Shown: piece after piece, positions 50,601 through 62,600 of the stretch | How positions within the stretch are numbered: the first letter of the stretch is position 1 | Layout of the letters: each line of letters opens with the position of its first letter | NCBI GenBank assembly: GCA_025267735.1 | Contig: CM046299.1 | Span: forward strand, 36,594,887-36,658,886 | Direction: 5' to 3' | Length of the DNA stretch: 64,000 nucleotides | From: Mactra quadrangularis | Lineage: Eukaryota; Mollusca; Bivalvia; Venerida; Mactridae | The notes under the pieces: model-generated | The model's database searches: none | Seen by the model: only the letters and a program-made list of their open reading frames with translations | What the model was told of the DNA's origin: nothing | Position numbers and translations under genes: made by a program

Positions 50601-53600
50601 CATCTTGAATTCTTTTTAATTTAGTTTAATTACTGTATGCTTATTTCTCAATAGATTTTTTCTTAACTAATTTAGATAGAATTTTGCACAGGCGTTCACA
50701 GTTGATGTACATACACTTTAACTCAATTCCAATTCAAAATGGGGGACTGGCTGTCATCCTTTTTTCAAAATTAATACAGTCTTATATTGACTTATTACCA
50801 TACATATTTTGAAAAGAAATTGCATACAAGGTCTCACTAATACAGTTGATCAGTATGACTATTCTTCATCAATTTATATTCAATATGGCTGACTGGCAGC
50901 CATCTTGAATTTTTATTTAAATTACTGTATAGTACATGTATGTGTTGTTTTTTTTACTCAATTTTAGCCAAATGTCGCTCCAAAGTCTTTATTGATGTAG
51001 TTGACTCGTACATGGATTTACTCTGGATACAAATTCATTATGGCTGACTGGCAGCCATTTGACTTTGTTTAAATTACTGTGTAGTAAGCTTATTTCATTG
51101 CCAATTTCTTCTTGCTATTCCACATTGTTTGCCATTTTGAGTTGCTGAAGTCTATTATGAACTGCTACTTTTATCAAATTCTTGTTTTTGAACTTTTTTT
51201 TTTGATGTATTGATATTTTATCAAATTCATAATGGCTGATTGGCAGCCATTCTGAGTTTTTCTTTTTAAAAAGCAAATGATTTGATGATTTTTGTACAGA
51301 CTTTGAGAAAGTAAGCAATTGTTTAAGTTGATGTGCTTGGCATTTTCTTAAGTGGAATTCAAAATGGCTGACTGGCAGCCATGTTGAATTTTCTAATATC
51401 TTGTACAGCAAACTTCATTTTTTTTCTCACCTTATTTTGATAAAATTGTGCTGACAAATTCTTGTTGATGAAATTTTTATATGTATTTATTTTTTTATGT
51501 ATTTCAATGGACCAACTAATAGCCATCTTGATTTTTTCTGTAATGTTGAGAAGAAAACATCTTATTTCGTTATAGCTACATGAGATTTTAGATATTATTT
51601 TAACTTTACTACTGTGAAAATAATTATCGGTAATTTAAGCTTTCGTATGGGGTATTTGTAAAATTCTTGATACAAGATATTGTAAATACTAATTGTTTGA
51701 TTTATATTGTGTACATTGTTGACTACCATTTTTACAATTGCCTTATTTTTTACTTATTTATAAAAAAATTACAAACACATTCTACATTTTTCTCATCTGG
51801 TTACAACATACTCATGATGAGTTTAAATGTGATCACTCTTTGTCTGTTGTTCCACTTTACATTCATAATGACCAAATGGTGTTCATTTTCATGTAAAAAA
51901 TCATTTGAAATATGACAACTCTGTTCATTTTGCTTTTTCATAAATCTATAGTGAATTACACTGTAATTTGCTGTTTATTTCCAATTTGATATTTGCATCC
52001 TATTCTTTTTATGGTTTTTATGCTTCTTACAACATTTACCCTTTTGGACTTCTACAATGTTGACTTGCTTTTATCTTGAAATGTTGCTGTTGCGGGGGTA
52101 TTTTCGCCACTGGTGGCAGTTCTAGTTCTTATTGATGAATTTTCATTGTAAAAAAAATGCAATAAATATCAGGCTGTAAAATATGTAGTCCATAGAAGTT
52201 TTTAAATAATATTATTCAGATGGGATAAATGCTCTATTATGCAAGCATAATGCTTATTATGCAATTGGCATTGTTTATTTTTCCTTTCTTTCAAACATTG
52301 ACATAAAACTTGTTGCACTTGAAACTTTCATGTAAATGTGTGTTACAGATTACAAGTAAAACGATTTTAAAATGTGATTTAAAGATTCAAGTATAATTAT
52401 AAAAAGCTTTATAAATAATATTTCTGTCAAGTTTCCCAAATACTCTCTATGTTTGTAGGGACCAATTATACATGGAATATTTTTAGTTTTTTGATACTTA
52501 TAATTGTTTATATATTTATAGAAACTTGATGAAGATGTTAAACCAGATGACATCAACAATCCTAATGCTTACAGGTAAGAGTTATTTATAATTTTCTTAT
52601 GCAACCATCAATTAGGGCAGTCATCAGAAATTGCAATATTGATATCGGGATATTGATGTATCACCGATTCTTGACAGACGATCCAATATCAATTCATAAT
52701 TTCTACTATTGATACAATCTAGCATTTTAGAAAACTAAAAACTATAGGTCTTCTTATAATTATTAGGAGTTTTCATGTTTTCTGTTAAGTATTAAAAACA
52801 AATTAAAAAGAAAATACAGCTTGTTTTATATTTGATACAACTTTAAATAACAATGTCTGACTCGATATATCAATATATCACTGATACTTGCCTTTCGATA
52901 AATTGATACCACTTTCTATCAATGACAGTCCTTCCATCAATATCTAACAAAGTACGGAATTTAGTTACATGTCCTGCAAAACAGTGAATGCTGTACTAGA
53001 AAGTAGCCTATTTTATGACCAATGGTGTTCAGAAGAATTTGTAAAAAATGGAGTGTGACTTCATTCAGAGTTTCTCAGCCAGTCATTTACTAAGAATAAC
53101 CTGAAACATATTTAGACACCATTTTGGAACTACATTTTGTACCTTTGTGTTACATGCTCTAACATCTGTTGAAATGAAGTAAAAAATCAATAATCTTTTA
53201 CATCATGATTAATGTCATGTTTTTTTTCAATAAATTTAGTCACAATATATATAACATACAAAAATGTTTTTATAAAGTCCCATGTGTTTATGACTAAAAC
53301 TATTCTGCAAAACATTACATGCTTCTCCTGTGCTTAGCCTTGTGTATGAAGCAAAAAACAGAATATTCATGGTGGACTCCCCCCCTAAGAATCCTTTTGA
53401 GCTTATTCATTCAGTGAATGGTCGAGGCCTACCGAATGGTGTGACTCTTTATTGAAGAATTTATTTTCCCATTCTAATCCTTTACTTTGGCTACATTAGT
53501 TTGATTAGATGCAACATTTTGCGCATTTTCAATGTAAGAAACCATTTTGAATATAAAACATTTGTATAACATTTTAGTATTGAAGAAGCTAAACAGAAGG

Positions 53601-56600
53601 CTGAACATGATAAAATGATGAAGGAAGCTGAAGAGAAGAAACGTGAAGTTAGAAGACATATTGCTAAGATGAGAAGAATGTTTAAAACATTACTGGATCA
53701 AAATGAATCTCTTCCTCAACATCTTAGACTTCACAAAGATGTAAGATTTTATTTGAGATTGAATCAATATACATGTATATTTTTAGCCGGATTTTTCAAC
53801 GAGCTGGTAGTTTGGCGATTCGGCGGGCAGAATGGTGTCCGGTGTCGTTAACAATTGCGTTTAAGTTTTTCTTTTCCATATATTTCTGCCATTTATTGTC
53901 AGATCTTTATGAAACTTTATACAATGATAACATTCCATGTGATCACAGAATTAGAAAGTAACCATATCCCTACCTGCCTTTATGATGGATTATTTCCCTA
54001 TGTAGTTATTGCGTTAAAGTTTTTAAAGCTTTAATGGGGTTTCCTCATTACATTTCTTGTTATTTTATTATTTGGCTCTGATTCATCTTAAATGTTTCTG
54101 ATTCAAATACTTCAGTGATGGGACTGTGCTGTTTAATGAAATTAAATACTAAAAATTCAAACCTAATCACTGGACATTAATGTTTGCAGTAGGTGGTCGC
54201 CCAATTGGACAACCAGCTATACATTTTATCTGCTCAAGACAAAAATTAAATAGCAGTATCAAGTTGCCCAAACCCAGATATAAGTTGTCAGGAGCTATTG
54301 GATGTTCTTTTATGTTAAGCCCAGAACCTTCCAATCCGTCCATATTTTTATTTAGTCAAATTTTATATTTTACTTCATGAATAACAGGGTTCCCACGGTC
54401 AGGGAAAAGTCAGGGAGAAATGAAATTTTTTCAAGGTCAGGGAAAAGTCAGGGAATTCTGAAATTAGTCAGGGAAGTTTGAAAAATAAGCAAAAGTCAGG
54501 GAATTTTGTAAGTGAAGAATTTTGGTCAAACAGTAGGAAGCAAAATAAGTAAAGGCTAAGGCAGTCTTCTATTATTTTGGATATTTTATTGATATTTATC
54601 ATAATGAGTATCTTTATTATTCTTGTTAACATCTTACTCTGAAAACATGCTTATGTCTAAAGATTAGGATACAGTAACTAAGTTCTCTAGGAAGAAGTTG
54701 AAAGGGGTTTAAGTACCCTTTGCCTTACTGCATTTTGCTTTTTATGTAGATCTTTCATTACCTGTCTTATTGTTTTTGTTCAATTTAGTTTACCATTGAT
54801 TACTATATAAATTATATTCAAGTAAAATGTGTGCCTGTTTTAGTCAATCCTCTAATGTATGTTTAAGAATGTAACGTCTTTGAGCATGACATGTGTTATC
54901 AAATACTTCTCATTTCGTATAAGTGTATGCATACTAAATGAAAATAAGCAGCTTAAGGGTCATTCCAAATCACTCAAAAACCAAAAAAAAAATCCCAGTT
55001 CAAGTCTTAGATTTTGCTGACATTTTAACCACATCAAATTAAACCTTATTCATGAAGAAATCCAAAATTTTAGTATTGTGCTCCAAATAGTTTTTGAGAT
55101 ATAGACATTTGAAGTTGGTACATACTGCACTATTATTGAAGTTAGAAATTGATCAGTTTTGAGCCACCTTTGAGGGCAAAAGTTATAAAGAAAAAGAGCT
55201 CTCAAGCCTTGAAGGTCCCTTAAGTCCTTATATGTACTCACATTTAGGTTAATATTTGAGTTTAATAATCATTTAGATTCTTTTTTTTAGCAGTATTGAT
55301 CTGAAAATGGCCCTGCGGCCAATTTGCGCAAAAAGTTATTACAGTGCTGTAAACGTCTTGATTTATTAATTGCTATATTTTCTTTATTTTTCAAGATATT
55401 ACTTGAAAATTTTCAGGGAATGGTCTTATAATCATAATTGATGTGTATTATAAAATTATGGTCTTAATATATTGTTAATCAATAAAAGAAAAATATTTTT
55501 TGTATTTTATACAAGGGTACCCCCTCTTTTTTTACGAAATAAGTTTTTTTCATAAGTTTGGTGTGCTATACTTTTTTTTATTTCTTAGGATATTCTTATA
55601 AAAATGGGTATACATTGCATTCAAATAAGTTTAAAACTATTTGTCTTGAAGAAAATAGTCTCTAAAAGTGGCCCTAGCATTCAAGTGGCATAAAAAAGTG
55701 ACAAATGCTAACACTTTGAAACTTTTTGATTGCATTATCCTACTATAATTATATTGATATCTTACTAAAAATAGAAAATGCCTTCTTATTCCTTGGGTTG
55801 AAAAATCATTTTAAAAAATTTGTTTTTCCAAATCCAGACTGGATTTCTTGGTCTTTACTAGAATTCAAGTTTAGATTTATGGACATGCAATTGTTTATTA
55901 GAATTTGAACTTAATTTCGAGCGAAGAAAAAAAAATGTTTAAAAAATATTATTGTAGTAAACTGTTGCTTTATATAGCGGTTTGACCAAATTTTTATGAG
56001 TGGAGCAAGGAAATAAATATATATTTCTTTGTAAAAACCGTCAAAATTAAGGTGCGAACGAATCCAAAGAACACATAATCAACTTGTTGTGGCCTAAGAT
56101 GGTGCATCAAATGGCTTGTTGAGGATTACAATGCGCAGCTCTTTTTGGAAATTTTAGAATGGCATAGGATAGTTCCTTCCTGCATAATCCCCAAATTGTG
56201 CAATAGTAATCAATATGTGGAAGGAGATAAGTATTGAACTATACATTTAGTGCTCAAAGATTGTGAAAACTTGACACTGTTACCGGTCAGGGAAAAATGA
56301 TTTTGGTCAGGGAAAAATCAGGGAAAAGTCAGGGAATTTTGATTTCTCATCTTTGTGGGAACCCTGAATAATTTTTGTAATTCTAAATATAATTTACACT
56401 AATTCATATTTGTATAAAGTTTTTAAGTTACTGTAGTTGATACAGCTTAAACATCATTGGAAACTGTAGAATAACAAAATTGTTCATTTACATAATGGTA
56501 TTATGTACTTTAACACTACACATGAACAGCATATTGCTTTGCCAAATTTAAGTTATGCTTACATTATTAAATTTCTTCTGTAGGAGTTTGAAATGGATAG

Positions 56601-59600
56601 AGAAATCAAGGAAGAGTTGGAGCGTCATAAACGAGAGAAGATTGATCTTGTGAAGAAAGAATTAGCTTGGGAATCTGAAAAACATAGAGTTGCTTTAGAA
56701 AAACTAAGAAAAAGGTAAAATCTGCTTGTAATATTACAATTAAGTATGCCTGTCAGACTATCAGTTCAAAAAAGTTTTTTTTAGGGGGTTTTCAAACAAT
56801 ATGAAATGAGTGGAATTTCTACTGCTATATCTGAACATTTCAGTCACAAATAAAATGTCCATGTTGAAACATAGACAGATCAGAAAGTTAATCCTTGATT
56901 CATTTAATGTATGAACTATTTGGTAAAATCATAAAGTTTCAAACTTTGATATTGTTGTTTATTCAATTATACTATGTATAAAGCTTATTCATTAAGAGCA
57001 GAACCAATGTTTTTTTAAAGCATTACCATTAAATTACAAAGAATCTCCAAGATATTGAACTTGATATAATTGCCATCCTCCTTTAAGCTGCCATTATATT
57101 TATTGCCTGTCTTGTTAAATTGTTAAATCTACACTGTATTTTTACAGATTTAAAGATGTAGTGGAATGTGATAGAATTGTTGTGAAAGCATTTGAATCAG
57201 CACATGAAGTGTCAAGTTTCCGTGCATCAAAACTTTCAGATGATTTCTATCAACTTAAAGCAGAGTTTGAACGTAAAAGAACAACATTAAATCGTGATGA
57301 TATTACACGAGACCCTACGAGAGATCTTCTTACTGGTTAGTAATTGAAATTATCAATGCATATTGCCTTTGTGAATCAAAGCACTTATAGTACTGCTGGA
57401 CATAGTGTTTTGATGGAGTGTATAAAAACAGTATTTTACAACAAACTGATGCGAGGAAAAGTTTCCTAAGTTTAATGAACCTAAAAATGCTAAACCAGAT
57501 TTGGTATACTTCAATTGCACTTCAGTCTGCTACTAAACATATAGAAACCCCATAAAAATTACTTTTAACCCTGCTCAGTAATAAGACATACAATAATATA
57601 CAGAGAAGAAATATTGCTTGGATTAGGTCTAGAAAAGTCAATTATTTTCTTTGATTTAAGGCCACAACAAATTGATCATATGTTCTACGGATTCGTTGCA
57701 CCTTAATTTTGACGTTTTTTTACAAAAAAAATAGTTTTATTTCCTCGCTCACTCATGAAAATTTGGTCAAACCACTATATGAAGCAAGTGAATAAAGACT
57801 TTTCATTTTTTTTTCTTCGCTCGCTCGCCCCATTTTTTTTCAGAAAAATCCATAGAACATATGATCAACTTGTTGTGGCCTAATTGGTAATATAGTCAAC
57901 GTTATTAATTAGATTAAGCAGCACTGTGTTGATGTTTGCTGACTGCTTAGAATTTTGCAAAGGGTGCATGATTTTAAACTATTATTGCATAATTTCACAA
58001 GTCATGTCAATCAAACAATTAAGTTAGATTATTTTGAAGATTAAAATCTCATATAATTCCTCATATTTAATCAACGCGCTGAAGGCACTGAATTTGTTCG
58101 GGTTTGAAAAGTGGAATTCAATTTCCGGCTCCAACAAAACATTCGTTCACAAAGAATAGTTCAGTGATATTAGTTTGATAGGTAGACCAGCACTGTTCTG
58201 GTTCAAAACACTTTATACAATTGACTTATAAATACAACAGGTAAACCGGACAGGCATTTTATTTTATATTGCAATATTTGTGATGCAAATTTTGATGTAA
58301 CATTTTCTGCAGTCTAGAATTATAAGGGAGTTTTTTTAGAGGAAATAAAGCGTGCCAAGTTTTCAGTTAAAATTATGTATGTTTTAGGAGCTACAAGGTT
58401 GACTGATAGTACAGGACAAATTGGTGAGAAACCAGATGAACAGGGAGGAGCTAAAGTGACTACAACATTAACTGGAAGTATGGGTGAACGTATTACTAAA
58501 GCTTTACTGAAAGTTGAAGAAAAGAAAAAGAAAAGAGCTGAGCGTAGAGCACAGGTTTGTATCTATGATTGTTTTTTTACTGATATTCTGATGTAATATC
58601 ATGTGAAGGTAGTTTTAAATTTTAAGAATGGTAATTTTGCTTTAAATAGATCTAATCCAGAATTCAAATTTATGGGTTTTTCTGTCCGTGCACAGGCGGT
58701 ACAAACAAAGTTTTCTACACATTATTGCTAAATAGCACGGACTATGGATTAAATCCTATTGTTCTTTGTACATGTGTTTTCATTGTAAAGGTGAAAGTTT
58801 GTTTGTACCGGAGGGAATAACCCAAATATTTGAATTCCAGATATAGTCCTACTGACATAAAGTTATTCCCATTAAATTGATAAGTTAAAAAAATGCCCTT
58901 CTGTGCACAACTTCTCTTTACTAGAAAACCTGGTTTTGTGATTATTCCAGTTATATCAAGGCTTGACATTAAAGGTTGTCGGATTGACTTTAACAGCCAA
59001 ATATTTGGGTTCAGGGAACTTGTTACTGGTAGAAAACATTTGGTTCAAGCAAGTAAAATATATGACTGGTTGTCTTACCGAGGCAACCTATTTTACAAAT
59101 TAATGTCAAGCTGTGCCCTTGAACAATGTGATACAGATGTAAGAGTGGTTTAGAATTATTTAAATATTTATTTCAGTGGGAGGAGTTATATGCCACTAAA
59201 CCTGATGATGATTATGAGGATCCTGCTGATATTTCTGCTATTAAAGAAGCTAAAGATAATATGGGTGATTATAAACTGAAGACAGCTAATGACTATGTTG
59301 TACCAGACCATCTTAGAATGAATGTTGATAAAGCTAGAGGCAGACTTCTTGTATTAAAACATTTGGTATGCTATATGTTGATTTATAGCTATTAGTTTGC
59401 TTGCTACTTTTGTTTTTCTGTAGTTGTTTTTTTTCAAATCAGTGGCCCTTTATAAATTAGGCTTGATTTTTTGTGATGAAGAATTTATCCATTAATTATC
59501 TTTTTTGTGCAAAATGATGTTAAAACGCTAAATGGTGTCACAACATAAATGAAGATGATATTTCATATCTTAAAAAACAATGTGGCATCAACATGCGAAA

Positions 59601-62600
59601 TGCAAGAAAGTTTAAAGATGTCAGCTGAAATATTGAAACTATAGTTATTTATTTTATGTATGCCATTCTTTTATCATTTATTTCTACACAATGTAGTTTT
59701 CATATGAGAGATATCCATTGATAATCCTGGGATACAGGCAGTAGATGACAAATAAACATGGATTTGATTGATGAATGATGATTAATTTATTAAACCTTGC
59801 TGAAACCTTATATATCATGCTCAATGACTCTATGTCTTGGAGGCACCAAAAGCTCCTGTGTTAATTGTGTGTTTGCTTTTTTTAGATTCATGAAAACAAA
59901 TATGAATTCAACCAGAGATTGTTAGCTCTTCGTGACAAAAAGATAAATGTAATTGAAGAAATCAAAGATTTGATTAGTGATTTAGAATCAGTTCATAGTA
60001 GAATAAATGCTGATTTAGTCAAGCCTATTCCTCCTGCACCCACAATGCATCCTGATGAGATGCCAGAGAAGTATGTCTACTGATATTAATCATTGTTTAG
60101 CTGTTTTTTACTCTTGAGCTGTTTTTTGGTAGTTATCAGTAACCTCTTGCTGTTTTGGCATGCATTTGGTGGTATTGCATCTTCTCTTGAAGGAAGGATC
60201 ATCAATCCACTATATAAAAATATTTTCAATTACAGCTGACATGAAAACAGTAATCATAAAGTAATCAAAATATGTCATGTACTAGAGACACTGTTTACAT
60301 TTCATAAGTTTGACAAAGTAACCATTTCTCAAAAACATGAGTCCTTTTATTGGAGCTCACTATTTAGTCACCGCCAAACATGGCGTATGGACTGACAAAT
60401 CCTGTAAAAAAATAGAAGGTCTGTCTTGATTTGCAGGTTTACAGGACTGACTGTCTGGCAAAGAATTTGATCTTATCCACACAGTTTTCAATTTATCAAA
60501 ATATGTAAAATCACTAAAATGTCTCCGGTCCTGTAAGACTAAGTAAGGTCCAGTAAAATTTTTATCTTCACAAGACCTACTGTCCAGTAATAAACTGTTG
60601 AGTTTCGTGGTGACTGACTGTATTAATTTTTCGTTTAATTTGAGTATATATAATACAAATTAAGTATAGAGCTTGTCACAAATGTATACAAATTGCTTCA
60701 ATCTACTCTAGTACTCATCATGTTCATTTTGAATTTTTATGACAGAAAACTTGAATATACCCGTGAGACATTAGTTGCATTCAAAGCAGAAATGGCAGAT
60801 AAAGCTTCTGCTGCCAAGAAAGGTGGCCAAGATGGTGGAGGATTTGGTGGATTTGGTGGCTTTGGGGGCAATGAGAAGAAACCTGTAAGTGTCAATTTAT
60901 TTATATCAAATAAAATGATAGCCTATGAGATGTTAACCGTTAGTGAAAATTGACTGAGACATATAGAATGAAATACATGATTATCAAGGTGAAGTATGCT
61001 TTCTGGACTGAGTTAAATGAATGATTATTGATGAACTGTAACAAACATTTGAAAATGTTATATAATTCCATCATAGCTTATTTATGAAAACAATGATACT
61101 CTCAATGTTTCTATTTCACTTAAAATTCCAAGATTCCTCTTGTTGATATGTCTACATTTTTAGAAGGCATTAATTTGTAAAGCTTTTGGAAAACATAAGG
61201 CATTGTTTACACAGGCTATTGCTAAACCCAACCACAACAACAAATTGAGAGCATTTCTGTAACATTTTATGTATCGTTTGAATGACCTAATGTTATGACT
61301 TGTATTTCTCTATATACAGGAATTACGTAGTACATCACCTAGTTTAACACAGAAACAAAGTACAACTGTTAGTACAACTAAACCTTCTGATGAAGAATAT
61401 GCACCTGAAGATATTGAAGAAGAGGAGTTATCTCCCTTAGAACAACAAATTAAACAAGCTGAAGTTATCAGGTATCATTTGTTCTTTAATTACTTCTGTA
61501 ATGTACTTTTAATATACTTAATACTACATTTCCACTTTTCAAAACATCGTCACATGCATTAGAAAACCAGTTTTGCATCAATAAAGAAGCATGGAAGCCA
61601 TGCAAACAGACGGTATGGTTCTATACACCATTCAATTATTGATTGAACATAAATGTTGAAAAATAAAGTATCCTAATATTTATCATCTTTAACATAAGTG
61701 AAATATGTCATCATAAATAGTAGCTTTTTATACTAAACTGTAATGCATCATTTGAATTTTTTAAACTTTATGTATATGATATTAAAAGTTTTTGCAAATG
61801 CCAATTGTAAAATTCTACTACAAGGATCATCAAAAATGATGGCCTTAACAGCAGAATGGCCTGAATAAAGGAATGCTTTTTATCTCATATTAACAATTGA
61901 GACTTAAGCGTTGAAAATCACATGAACTTGCAATAACCTAAGTGGTTAAACTAAATTCAGTTTCAATGAACTTTTTTGCAATTGTAAGCTAATACTTGTA
62001 CTTTTATTCTGTTACTCTTTCAGGTTGACCTATGAACAAGATCGCTTACTTTCTCGAATCAATGAACTTGTGAAAAACTTTGATGCTGAACTTCGTCTCT
62101 TACGTCATGATAAATTTAGACTAGATATTGTTATGAAGAATGCTGATCTCAGGTAAGATAAAGCAAAATATTGTTATTTAATATTATACCATCATAATGA
62201 CAATTGAGCTACCATGGTGATTCAATGGTTAGCATAATCTTGTCATCTGGGTTTGATTACTAGCCTCTGAAACAATATGGAATTTACCTTATTCAATCAA
62301 ACTTTCAGAGGAGCTTTGTTATCAAAGTGCCTTGGTGTGTATTATTAAATATTGTGATTCCCATTGTAGATGGAATTATATCCCTTTATGTTGGTTGATA
62401 TATTGTTATTTTTTTTTAATACAAGATCAAACAGACAGAAAATTTATTTATAAAGTTGGGATTTAAATCTAATTTTCATAGACATATTGTCAAACTTTAC
62501 TAGTGCAAATGTTCTGAGTTTTTGATAAAACCAAGCATTTTAAATTTGAAAAATGGTGTTACCTTTATAGTTTTGTACAGCAAGCGTACAAGTAGTTATT

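Noticed and set aside
50201..52125. Helitron assignment
   Set aside because: A hairpin followed by CTAG is present near the right end, but no 5' TC end between A and T was seen. I kept it as an unclassified repeat.
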